This document shows, piece after piece, positions 45,934-54,167 of a DNA stretch of 64,000 nucleotides. The notes below the pieces were generated by a model. That model worked only from the letters and a program-made list of their open reading frames with translations. It was not told the origin of the DNA and made no database searches. Position 1 is the first letter of the stretch. Every line of letters begins with the position of its first letter. Location of the stretch: the NCBI RefSeq assembly GCF_013155335.1, contig NZ_JABJQZ010000004.1, positions 186,001-250,000 on the forward strand, read 5' to 3'. Made by a program: the position numbers and the translations under genes. Origin of the DNA: Nocardioides sp. zg-1230. GTDB taxonomy: Bacteria; Actinomycetota; Actinomycetes; Propionibacteriales; Nocardioidaceae.

Positions 45934-46119
45934 ATGGCTGTTCCGAAGCGGAAGATGTCGCGCAGCAACACGCGCCACCGCCGTTCGCAGTGGAAGGCCG
46001 TCGCGCCGACCCTCGTGACGTGCGCCAACCCCGCCTGCGGCTCCAAGCACCTCCCGCACCGTGCGTGCGGCCAGTGCGGCCAGTACGGCGCCAAGGCCGA
46101 CCGTCGCCAGGTCCTCTGA
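45934..46119 (+). CDS. rpmF: 50S ribosomal protein L32
   Basis: 61 residues. [20 protein letters not shown] start and the Cys residues at 30, 35, 45 and 48 of the zinc ribbon. CAGGAG is placed before the ATG. The stop codon overlaps the likely start of rnc. Confidence 0.97.
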   Translation: MAVPKRKMSRSNTRHRRSQWKAVAPTLVTCANPACGSKHLPHRACGQCGQYGAKADRRQVL

Positions 46120-46856
46120 CCACCGACGAGCTCCGCGCAGCGCTCGGTGATCCGGTCCTGGATCCCGAGCTGCTGCAGCGTGCCCTGACCCACCGCTCGT
46201 TCGCCTACGAGAACGGGCAGATCCCGACCAACGAGCGCCTGGAGTTCCTCGGGGACTCCGTGCTCGGGGTCGTGGTCACCGAGACGCTCTACCGCGCGCA
46301 CCCCGACTTCAGCGAGGGCCGGCTGGCCAAGCTGCGGGCCGCGGTCGTCAACGCGCGAGCGCTGGCCGACGTCGCCCGGCAGATCGGTCTCGGCCAGCAC
46401 ATCAAGCTGGGTCGCGGCGAGGAGACCACCGGCGGTCGCGACAAGGCCTCGATCCTGTCCGACACCGTCGAGGCGGTCATCGGCGCGATCCACCTGAGCG
46501 GCGGCATCGACGAGGCCGCCAAGGTCGTCCACCTGCTCTTCGACCCGGTGATGGAGGCCGCGGCGTCGATGGGTGCCGGCCTCGACTGGAAGACCTCCCT
46601 CCAGGAGCTCTCCGCCGACCTCGGGCTCGGCGTGCCGGAGTACCTCATCGAGGACGACGGCCCCGACCACATGAAGACCTTCGTCGCGCGCGTGCGCGTC
46701 GGCGAGCAGGTCCTCGGCAACGGCACCGGCCGCTCCAAGAAGGAGGCCGAGCAGGGCGCCGCCGAGACCGCCTACCGCGAGATCAAGGCTGCCGCCCACG
46801 TCGACGGCCGGCCTGCACCGGAGACCGCACCGGTCGTCACCGCCTCCGACGCCTGA
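46116..46856 (+). CDS. rnc: Ribonuclease III
   Basis: About 246 residues. The RNase III signature [13 protein letters not shown] and the catalytic DTVEAVIGA block are intact, followed by a dsRNA-binding domain ([16 protein letters not shown] ... [10 protein letters not shown]). It cleaves double-stranded RNA in rRNA maturation and mRNA decay. There is no ATG, GTG or TTG between the rpmF stop and the signature. The homology-consistent start ([11 protein letters not shown]) is a CTG at 46116 overlapping the rpmF stop; the only other in-frame option is GTG 46074 inside rpmF. Start therefore uncertain. mutM follows after 3 bp. Confidence 0.92.
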   Translation: MTTDELRAALGDPVLDPELLQRALTHRSFAYENGQIPTNERLEFLGDSVLGVVVTETLYRAHPDFSEGRLAKLRAAVVNARALADVARQIGLGQHIKLGRGEETTGGRDKASILSDTVEAVIGAIHLSGGIDEAAKVVHLLFDPVMEAAASMGAGLDWKTSLQELSADLGLGVPEYLIEDDGPDHMKTFVARVRVGEQVLGNGTGRSKKEAEQGAAETAYREIKAAAHVDGRPAPETAPVVTASDA

Positions 46857-46859
46857 GCC

Positions 46860-47735
46860 GTGCCCGAGCTCCCCGAGGTCGAGGTCGTCCGCGCCGGCCT
46901 CGAGCGCCACGTCGTCGGCGCCACCATCGAGGCCGTCGAGGTGCTCCATGCCCGGCCCGTCCGCCGCGACCACCGCGGGTCGACCGGCTTCGTCGCAGCC
47001 CTCGACGGGCAGCGCGTCGAGGCGGTCCGCCGCCGCGGCAAGTACTTCTGGCTGGCGTTCGCCAACGGCGATGCACTGCTGGGCCACCTCGGGATGAGCG
47101 GGCAGATGCTCCTCCACGAGCCCGGTGCGCCCGACGAGCGCCACCTGCGGGTCCGGTTCGGCCTGCGCACCGCCGAGGGACGTCCCCTCGAGATGCGCTT
47201 CGTCGACCAGCGCATGTTCGGCGGCCTCGTCGTCTCGGCGGGGGGCGCGGACCTGCCGACGGAGATCGTGCACATCGCGCGGGACCCGATCGACCCGGCG
47301 TTCGACGACGACGAGTTCGTGCGCCGCGCGCGACGACGTACGTCCGCCGTCAAGCGGCTCCTGCTCGACCAAGGCCTCGTCTCCGGGGTCGGCAACATCT
47401 ACGCGGACGAGGCGTTGTGGCGCGCGCGCCTGCACGGTGAGCGACCGGGCGACCGGCTCACCGGACCCGTGCTGCGCGAGCTGCTCGGCCACGTCCGCGA
47501 CGTGATGGGGGAGGCCCTCGCCCAGGGCGGCACGTCGTTCGACGCCCTCTACGTCAACGTCAACGGCGAGTCCGGCTACTTCGACCGGTCGCTCGACGCC
47601 TACGGCCAGGAGGGGGAGCCGTGCCGGCGCTGCGGCACACCGATCCGCCGGGTGGCGTTCATGAACCGGTCGTCGTTCTTCTGCCCGCGCTGCCAGCGGC
47701 CGCCGCGGGCCCGGCCGGTGCGCCGAGCGGATTGA
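46860..47735 (+). CDS. mutM: Formamidopyrimidine-DNA glycosylase
   Basis: 291 residues from GTG 46860. The catalytic N-terminal proline and Glu3 are present (PELPEVE), as is the helix-two-turn-helix ([20 protein letters not shown]) and a C-terminal zinc finger with CRRCG and CPRCQ. Removes 8-oxoguanine and formamidopyrimidines from DNA. Last gene of the yceD operon. Confidence 0.97.
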   Translation: MPELPEVEVVRAGLERHVVGATIEAVEVLHARPVRRDHRGSTGFVAALDGQRVEAVRRRGKYFWLAFANGDALLGHLGMSGQMLLHEPGAPDERHLRVRFGLRTAEGRPLEMRFVDQRMFGGLVVSAGGADLPTEIVHIARDPIDPAFDDDEFVRRARRRTSAVKRLLLDQGLVSGVGNIYADEALWRARLHGERPGDRLTGPVLRELLGHVRDVMGEALAQGGTSFDALYVNVNGESGYFDRSLDAYGQEGEPCRRCGTPIRRVAFMNRSSFFCPRCQRPPRARPVRRAD

Positions 47736-47808
47736 CCCCGGCCCGCCGCAGTGGGACTCTGGTAGACGGCCGGATCGTCGGTCGCCCCGTCCCCTCGAAA
47801 GGCTCCCC

Positions 47809-48003
47809 ATGGCCAAGGCGCTGTTGGGTCATGTGAACAGCGACGTACGGACCACGTCCGTCCTCGCCGTCGAGAACAGCCGGCTCCGCCGACGCGTCGA
47901 CGACCTGGAGGCGCTCGTGCTGCGCCTGCAGGCCGAGAACGACCGGCTCGCGACCGCCGCGCGTGAGGCGGAGCTGCTGGTCGAGGACCTCCAACCCGCC
48001 TGA
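47809..48003 (+). CDS. Short coiled-coil protein, actinobacterial conserved hypothetical
   Basis: 64 residues: MAKALLGHVNSDVR followed by a single predicted coiled coil with heptad leucines (VENSRLRRRVDDLEALVLRL). No membrane segment. Function unknown. The MAKALLG start is recognisable in short actinobacterial proteins and GAAAGG lies before the ATG. Possibly self-associating through the coiled coil. Confidence 0.75.
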   Translation: MAKALLGHVNSDVRTTSVLAVENSRLRRRVDDLEALVLRLQAENDRLATAAREAELLVEDLQPA

Positions 48004-48068
48004 CCTGCCCCGCCTGACCCGCACCCGGATGTCGCGGTGCGGCGAGACGGCCGCGCACGTAGGCTCAC

Positions 48069-49319
48069 GTGCTTGTGAGCCGCCTCGTCGAGACCGTCTT
48101 CCCCCACCGGCTCGGCACCGGGTTCCGATGGCTCGTCGGGTCGTCATGGGTGACCAACCTCGGCGACGGCGTGCTCATCGCGGCGGGTCCGCTGCTCGTC
48201 GCCTCCCAGACCCGCGACCCGCTGCTGGTCGCGGCGGCCATGATCGCGCTGCAGGTGCCGTGGCTGCTGATCGGACTGGTCGCCGGGGCGCTCGCCGACC
48301 GGCTGGACCGGCGCCTGGTGATCATGACCGCCAACGCGGTGCGCGGGCTCGTGCTGGCCGGGCTGTGCGTCGTCATCGCCACCGGTCAGGTCAACATCGC
48401 GCTGGTCATCGCGGCGATGCTCGCGCTCGGCACCGCCGAGACCTTTGTCGACGCCACCGCGGGCACGCTCACGCCGATGCTGGTCGAGAAGCGCGACCTC
48501 GGCATCGCCAACTCGCGGCTCATGGCGGGCATGATCACCGGCAACCAGCTCGTCGGACCGGCGGTCGGCGCCCTGCTCTTCTCGGTCGGCATGGTGTGGC
48601 CGTTCGTCCTCACCGTCGTCTGCATCGCAGCAGGGGTGGTGCTCGTGTCCCGGATCGGTACGCCGCCGGGCGCCGTGCGCGGCGACGTCGACACCCACGT
48701 CCGGCAGGACATCGTCGACGGGCTGCGCTGGCTGATGGGCAACCCGCCCGTGCGCACGCTGGCCGTGATCATCGTGGTCTTCAACGTCACCTGGGCGGCT
48801 CCCTGGTCGGTGCTCGTCCTGTGGGCCCTCGAGCGCGTCGGGATCGAGGAGGCCGGGTTCGGCCTGCTCACCACGGCGGCCGCGCTCGGCGGCCTGCTCG
48901 GGACGTTCTCCTACGGCCGCCTCGAGCGGCTCGTGCCCCTGGCCACGCTGATGCGCGCGGTGCTGCTGGCCGAGGTGCTGTTCCACCTCGCCATGGCGCT
49001 CACGACCTCGCCGTGGGCGGCGTACCCCCTGATGTTCTGCTTCGGCGCGTACGCCTTCGTGTGGGGCACGCTGTCGCAGGCGGTGCGCCAGCGCGCCGTG
49101 CCCAGCGAGCTCCAGGGGCGCGTCGGCTCGGTCTACATGGTCTGCGTGATGGGCGGCATGCTCCTGGGTGGGCTGCTCGGGGGCCTCATCGCCCGGGAGT
49201 GGGGGCTGACCGCGCCGTGGTGGTTCGCCTTCGTGGGCTCGGGCATCACGCTCGCGCTGGTGTGGCGCTCGCTCGCGCAGATCGCCCACGCCGACGAGGC
49301 CGCGACCGCCGCGGCCTGA
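48069..49319 (+). CDS. Major facilitator superfamily transporter
   Basis: 416 residues, 12 predicted membrane helices. The MFS loop motif AGALADRLDRRLVIM between helices 2 and 3 is intact, and the second half has WAAYPLMFCFGAYAFVWGTLSQAVRQRAVP. The pattern is of the MFS_3 / enterobactin-exporter-like group, commonly exporting drugs or metabolites. Start GTG 48069 has a weak ribosome site; GTG 48075 is an alternative. Substrate unknown. Confidence 0.88.
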   Translation: MLVSRLVETVFPHRLGTGFRWLVGSSWVTNLGDGVLIAAGPLLVASQTRDPLLVAAAMIALQVPWLLIGLVAGALADRLDRRLVIMTANAVRGLVLAGLCVVIATGQVNIALVIAAMLALGTAETFVDATAGTLTPMLVEKRDLGIANSRLMAGMITGNQLVGPAVGALLFSVGMVWPFVLTVVCIAAGVVLVSRIGTPPGAVRGDVDTHVRQDIVDGLRWLMGNPPVRTLAVIIVVFNVTWAAPWSVLVLWALERVGIEEAGFGLLTTAAALGGLLGTFSYGRLERLVPLATLMRAVLLAEVLFHLAMALTTSPWAAYPLMFCFGAYAFVWGTLSQAVRQRAVPSELQGRVGSVYMVCVMGGMLLGGLLGGLIAREWGLTAPWWFAFVGSGITLALVWRSLAQIAHADEAATAAA

Positions 49320-49326
49320 CCCGAGG

Positions 49327-50391
49327 TCAGGGGCGGCGCAGGCGCCGCTCGAGCCGAGCGAGCGGCCCGGTCCGGTCGGCGGGCGCGGCCTGTGCTGCCT
49401 GCACCGCGCGGTCGCGCTGGCGTCGCGCGCGGTCGCGTGCGGCCCGCACCCGGGCGAGCCGCTCGCGCGTCTCCGCCAGCCGCCGCTCCACGTCGGCCAG
49501 CTGGTGCGCGGGCACCACGTCGTCCTCGCTCGCGACCGGTGCCTCGTCGGGCAGCTCGGCGCGCACCCCGGCGAGCGCTGCCCGTGCCTCCTCGGCGGCC
49601 ACCGCCGGCTCGCGCCTGCGGTCGAGACGTCGCAGGGTGGCGTAGAACTCCTGCTCGCCCACCCGCGTGGCGGTGAGCCGCTCGACGGCGAAGTCCACCT
49701 GGCCGAGGGCGAGCAGGTCGTCCATCAGGTCGGCGAAGCCTCGCGGCGTCAGCGGCCAGACGTGGCAGTCGACGTACTCACCGGCCTGCTGCCGGGCGAG
49801 GTGGCGGCGGACGTCGTCGATCGGGTGCAGGCCCTGCGTCGGGGGCGGCACGCCGGCCCACGCCTGCTCGGCCGGGTGGTCGACGGCCCGCATGAAGTGG
49901 TCGAGCACCGCGCGCACCGACGGTGTGCGGTCGCCGTCGAGGTGGGCCTGGACCACCTGGCCGACGGTCGTGGGGGCGCGGTGCACGTCGAAGCAGTAGC
50001 GGCGGTCCGGGATCGCCAGGAGCAGCGCGCCGTCCCAGGTCAGCACCTGCGCGACGTCGCGCAGCCAGCCGAGCATGTCGGGCACGTGCTCGATGACGTG
50101 GCTGGCCACGACGTGCTGGAAGGGCGCGTCCTCGGCGACCGCCTCCGCGAGCGTGGACACGGTGCCGTCGGGCCGGGTGAGCCAGAAGTGCTGCTCGGGG
50201 ATCGCGTCGGGGTCGACGGCCGGGTTGCCGTCGTAGTGGGCGACCAGGCCCGCCCGGTCGACGACGTCGACGTAGCGCACGTCGGCGACGTCCGGGCTGA
50301 CGACCGGGTTGGCCAGCGGGCCGATCTCCAGGCACCGTCCCTGCCCGAGGTCGGCGTCGCCCACGATCCGGGCGCGGCGTGCGGCTCTCAT
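49327..50391 (-). CDS. SAM-dependent methyltransferase with C-terminal coiled coil
   Basis: 354 residues. Class I methyltransferase: LEIGPLANP binds SAM and ASHVIEHVPDMLGWLRDVAQVL is the Methyltransf_11/23-type acidic loop. From about residue 295 the protein is an Arg-rich coiled coil (ERRLAETRERLARVRAARDR). The type resembles methyltransferases of glycan or glycolipid biosynthesis; the substrate is not known. It converges with the MFS gene at a 7-bp gap and is divergent from glcD. Confidence 0.8.
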   Translation of the reverse strand: MRAARRARIVGDADLGQGRCLEIGPLANPVVSPDVADVRYVDVVDRAGLVAHYDGNPAVDPDAIPEQHFWLTRPDGTVSTLAEAVAEDAPFQHVVASHVIEHVPDMLGWLRDVAQVLTWDGALLLAIPDRRYCFDVHRAPTTVGQVVQAHLDGDRTPSVRAVLDHFMRAVDHPAEQAWAGVPPPTQGLHPIDDVRRHLARQQAGEYVDCHVWPLTPRGFADLMDDLLALGQVDFAVERLTATRVGEQEFYATLRRLDRRREPAVAAEEARAALAGVRAELPDEAPVASEDDVVPAHQLADVERRLAETRERLARVRAARDRARRQRDRAVQAAQAAPADRTGPLARLERRLRRP

Positions 50392-50450
50392 GCCTGCCGA
50401 CCCTAGGTCGTCGGGGTCCCGGTCCCCGCACGGCGTGCCACGATGGGCGC

Positions 50451-51812
50451 GTGGATGCCCTCGCCGAGCTCGTGGAGTCCCTGCCGGAAGGTGTCGTGGC
50501 GACCGACCCGGCCACCGTCGACACCTACCGCCACGACTGGTCGCGCGACACCGGTGCCGGCACCCCGGTCGCGGTCGTGCGCGCCGAGGACGCCGTCCAG
50601 GTGCAGGTCGCGGTGCGGTGGGCGGCCGCGCACGGCGTGCCGGTCGTGCCGCGCGGTGCCGGGTCGGGCCTGTCGGGAGGTGCCAGCGCCGTCGACGGCG
50701 GCATCGTGCTCAGCCTCGAGCGGATGCGGGCGATCGAGATCGACACCGACTGCCAGGTCGCCCTCGTCGAGCCGGGTGCCTTCAACGCCGAGGTGAAGGC
50801 CGCTTCGCGTGAGCACGGCCTCTGGTACCCGCCTGACCCGTCGTCGTACGAGATCTGCTCGATCGGCGGCAACGTCGCCACCAACGCCGGTGGCCTGTGC
50901 TGCGTGAAGTACGGCGTCACCACCGACTACGTCCTCGGCCTCGACGTGGTCCTCGCAGACGGCACGCTCATCACCCTCGGCGGCAAGCGGATCAAGGACG
51001 TCGCCGGTCTCTCGCTGCTCAAGCTCTTCGTGGGGTCGGAGGGCACGCTCGGCATCGTCACACGGGCGATCCTTCGCCTGGTCCCACTGCCCCTCCCGCC
51101 CGCGACGCTCGTGGCGTCGTTCGCCTCGGTGGTGGCTGCGGCCGAGGCCGTCGTCGCCGTACGCCGTACGCTGCGGCCCTCGATGATGGAGCTGATGGAC
51201 CGGGCCACGATCAACGCCGTCGAGGACTTCTCACCGCGTGGTCTCGACCGGACGGCGGGGGCACTGCTGGTCGTGCAGTCCGACGCCCCGGGCGATGCCC
51301 GCGTCGCCGAGATCGCGGCCGTGGAGGCGGCCTGCGTCGCGGCCGGGGCGACCGAGGTCGTCCTCACCGACGACCCGGCCGAGGGCGAGATGTTCGTCGA
51401 GGCCCGGCGCATGGCGTTCCCGGCGGTCGAGGCCCGCGGCAGCCTGCTGCTCGAGGACGTCGGGGCGGCGGTGCCGCTGCTCCCGGACCTGCTGGCCGCG
51501 GTGACCGAGATCGCCGCGCGGCACGACGTCGAGATCCCGACCGTCGCCCACGCCGGCGACGGCAACACCCACCCGATCATCGTCTACGACGCCGCCGACG
51601 CGGACTCCGAGCGCCGGGCGCGCGCTGCCTTCGAGGACATCCTCCAGGCCGCCATCCGCCTCGGCGGCACCATCACCGGGGAGCACGGCGTGGGTCGCAC
51701 CAAGAAGTCGGCGCTGCCCGACCAGCTCGGAGAGGACGTGATGGCGCTGTCGAGACGGATCAAGGACGCACTCGACCCGGCCGGCATCCTCAACCCCGGG
51801 GCCGTCCTGTGA
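50451..51812 (+). CDS. FAD-linked oxidase, glycolate oxidase GlcD-like
   Basis: 453 residues from GTG 50451. FAD-binding type 4 (PCMH) domain with VVPRGAGSGLSGGA and EICSIGGNVATNAGG; C-terminal cap with VAHAGDGNTHPI (metal/substrate) and TGEHGVGRTKK. It oxidises a 2-hydroxy acid such as glycolate or D-lactate. The next gene, a glyoxylate-type aminotransferase, 38 bp downstream, favours glycolate. No GlcE/GlcF partner is nearby, so it would be a single-chain enzyme. Confidence 0.85.
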   Translation: MDALAELVESLPEGVVATDPATVDTYRHDWSRDTGAGTPVAVVRAEDAVQVQVAVRWAAAHGVPVVPRGAGSGLSGGASAVDGGIVLSLERMRAIEIDTDCQVALVEPGAFNAEVKAASREHGLWYPPDPSSYEICSIGGNVATNAGGLCCVKYGVTTDYVLGLDVVLADGTLITLGGKRIKDVAGLSLLKLFVGSEGTLGIVTRAILRLVPLPLPPATLVASFASVVAAAEAVVAVRRTLRPSMMELMDRATINAVEDFSPRGLDRTAGALLVVQSDAPGDARVAEIAAVEAACVAAGATEVVLTDDPAEGEMFVEARRMAFPAVEARGSLLLEDVGAAVPLLPDLLAAVTEIAARHDVEIPTVAHAGDGNTHPIIVYDAADADSERRARAAFEDILQAAIRLGGTITGEHGVGRTKKSALPDQLGEDVMALSRRIKDALDPAGILNPGAVL

Positions 51813-51850
51813 AGCCCATCGGCTGCCGGGGTGGGTCTACGGTCGGCTTC

Positions 51851-52945
51851 ATGATCCGCGAGCGCCACCTCTTCGGTCCGGGCCCCTCCAACCCCTACCC
51901 GGAGGCCACCCGTGCCCTGGCCGAGCCGCTGCTCGGGCACCTCGACCCGGAGTTCCTCCGGATCATGGACGAGACCTGCGACATGCTCCGCACGGTCTGG
52001 GGCACCGACAACGCGCGCACGCTGCCGCTCAGTGCCACGGGCTCGGCAGGCATGGAGGCGGCGTTCGTCAACACCGTCCACCCCGGCGACGTCGTCGTGG
52101 TCGCGGTCAACGGACTCTTCGGCCAGCGGATGACCGACGTCGCCGCCCGCTGCGGCGCCGAGGTCGTCGCGGTCGAGCACGACTGGGGCCAGCCGGTCGA
52201 TGTCGACCGCGTCCTGTCCGCGCACCCGTCGCCCGCCATCATCGCTGCCGTCCACGCCGAGACGTCGACCGGCGTCCGCTCCGACATCGCCGCGCTCGGA
52301 GCCGGCAAGGGCGACGCCCTGCTCCTCACCGACGCGGTCACCTCGATCGGCGGCATCGAGCTGCGCGCCGACGACTGGGGTGTCGACATCGGCTACGCCG
52401 GCACGCAGAAGTGCCTGGGCGTCGCGCCCGGCCTGGCGCCGTTCACCATCAACGACCGTGCCTTCGAGCGCCGCGTCGAGAAGCCGCGCTCGTGGTACCT
52501 CGACCTCGGCATGCTCGGCGGCTACGTCGGCGAGGCGGGCGTCAAGGGCGGGCAGCGCACCTACCACCACACCGCGCCCACCGCGATGGTCGCCAGCCTC
52601 CACGGCGGCCTGACCCGGATCCTCGACGAGGGCCTCGACGCCGTGTGGGCGCGCCACCAGGAGGCGGGCGACACGCTGCAGGCGGGCCTGCAGGAGATGG
52701 GCCTCGAGCTCTTCGCCGCCGAGGGGAGCCGTCTGCCGGAGCTCACCACGGTCCGGGTGCCCGACGGCGTGGACTCCGCCGGCGTGCGCAAGGAGCTGCT
52801 CGAGCGCCACGGCATCGAGATCGGCGCAGGCGCGGGGGAGCACGCCACCAGCGTGTGGCGCATCGGCCTCATGGGCCGCAACGCCCGCCCCGACGCCGTG
52901 CTCCTCGTGCTGGCGGCGCTGGAGGACGTCCTCGACCGTGCCTGA
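51851..52945 (+). CDS. Class V aminotransferase, alanine-glyoxylate/serine-pyruvate type
   Basis: 364 residues. Class V PLP fold: FGPGPSNPYPEATRAL start, SATGSAGMEAAFVNT and PLP lysine Lys187 in AGTQKCLGVAPG. The family transfers an amino group from alanine or serine to glyoxylate, giving glycine. Together with the upstream GlcD it forms a glycolate-to-glycine route. ATG 51851 fits the conserved start; the gene overlaps the next by 8 nt. Confidence 0.9.
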   Translation: MIRERHLFGPGPSNPYPEATRALAEPLLGHLDPEFLRIMDETCDMLRTVWGTDNARTLPLSATGSAGMEAAFVNTVHPGDVVVVAVNGLFGQRMTDVAARCGAEVVAVEHDWGQPVDVDRVLSAHPSPAIIAAVHAETSTGVRSDIAALGAGKGDALLLTDAVTSIGGIELRADDWGVDIGYAGTQKCLGVAPGLAPFTINDRAFERRVEKPRSWYLDLGMLGGYVGEAGVKGGQRTYHHTAPTAMVASLHGGLTRILDEGLDAVWARHQEAGDTLQAGLQEMGLELFAAEGSRLPELTTVRVPDGVDSAGVRKELLERHGIEIGAGAGEHATSVWRIGLMGRNARPDAVLLVLAALEDVLDRA

Positions 52946-53408
52946 CCTGTCGTTGCGTCCGATGATGCAGGAGGAGTACGACGCCTGGCGCGCCCAGTCG
53001 GTGCGGGACTACGCCGCGGACATCGCGAAGTCGCGCGACCTCGACCTCGAGGCCGCCATGGCGCAGTCGGCGGGGGAGTTCGCCCAGCTGCTCCCCGACG
53101 GCCTCGCGAGCACGGACATGCACCTGTGGACCGCGGTGGTGGACGACCAGGCTGTCGGCATGGGGTGGATCGAGCTGCGGCAGCGTGCCTCGGGTGTCTC
53201 GGCCTGGATCTACGACATCAGCCTCGACGCCGACCACCGCGGACGCGGCCTGGGCCGCGAGCTGCTCGACGCCCTGCACGCCGCCGCCCGCGACCTCGGC
53301 GCCACGTCGATGGCGCTCAACGTGTTCGGCGACAACACCGCCGCGATCCGGCTCTACGAGGCGTCCGGCTACGCGGTCACGGCCCAGCAGATGAGGCGCG
53401 AGCTCTGA
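52938..53408 (+). CDS. GNAT-family N-acetyltransferase
   Basis: 156 residues from GTG 52938. Acetyl-CoA-binding motif A is visible as ADHRGRGLGRELLDALH, motif B as ALNVFGDNTAAIRLYEASGY. Substrate unknown. Overlaps the aminotransferase stop by 8 nt, so co-translated. It ends 6 bp from the convergent next gene. Confidence 0.88.
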   Translation: MPDLSLRPMMQEEYDAWRAQSVRDYAADIAKSRDLDLEAAMAQSAGEFAQLLPDGLASTDMHLWTAVVDDQAVGMGWIELRQRASGVSAWIYDISLDADHRGRGLGRELLDALHAAARDLGATSMALNVFGDNTAAIRLYEASGYAVTAQQMRREL

Positions 53409-53414
53409 GCCCGG

Positions 53415-54041
53415 TCAGCGCACGCGGTCGACCGCGAGCCGGCCCAGGGCGAGCACACCGCGCTGCGGGGGACGTACGTCGGTGAAGCTCACGTCGAGCA
53501 CCGACACGGTGCGGCCGGTGCGCACCACCAGCACGCGGCGCCAGTCGACCGCGCCCCGCGAGAACCAGCCGATCAGCATCCCGGCGGACTCGTCGCCGAC
53601 GACCGGCGGGAACCACGCCCGGTTCTTCAGGAGCACGTCGCCGCCCTCGCCGTCGTCGGTGTCCACGTCACCCACGCACCGCTTGCTGAAGTCGCGGTAG
53701 CGCTTCACGAGGTCGCGGGCCTGACGCACGGAGTCGAAGCGGACGAGGTTCTGGTCGATCAGCGACACCGACCGGCGCCTGCTCGTGACCGACAGACCAC
53801 CCTGGATCCGGCTGCTGCCGCGCACCGCGACACCCTGGTCGTCACAGCCGCGCGGGGCGAAGACGGGCGAGCGGTGGACGCCGCGCGACGGGTTGCGCAC
53901 GTCGGGGTAGACGACGACGTAGTCCTCGAGCGTCAGCAGCTGCTGGCGCGTCAGCGGCTCGGGCGGTGCCGGCGCGGCGACGACCGGGGAGGGCGCGAGC
54001 AGCACGGCGAGGACGGCCAGGACGATCAGCGGGCTCCGCAT
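53415..54041 (-). CDS. Secreted protein of unknown function
   Basis: 208 residues. Signal peptide MRSPLIVLAVLAVLLAPSP, cleavage near AAPA. The rest is a compact, mostly polar chain without recognisable domain: VVVYPDVRNPSRGVHRSPVFAPRGC, SFTDVRPP. Two cysteines (in PRGCDD and SKRCVG) could form a disulfide bond. No metal or enzyme motif found. Sits on the opposite strand from smc, whose promoter lies between them. Confidence 0.75.
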   Translation of the reverse strand: MRSPLIVLAVLAVLLAPSPVVAAPAPPEPLTRQQLLTLEDYVVVYPDVRNPSRGVHRSPVFAPRGCDDQGVAVRGSSRIQGGLSVTSRRRSVSLIDQNLVRFDSVRQARDLVKRYRDFSKRCVGDVDTDDGEGGDVLLKNRAWFPPVVGDESAGMLIGWFSRGAVDWRRVLVVRTGRTVSVLDVSFTDVRPPQRGVLALGRLAVDRVR

Positions 54042-54167
54042 CGCCCCAGCATGGCGTGGTGCCACGCCGCGTGCAACGGCCTCCGGCAGCGACCGGTGTC
54101 GTAGGGTGAGCCGCGCTGAGCTTCCCCAGTTGTCAGTGGCCGTCTCTCGACCGGTGAGGAGCCCGCG

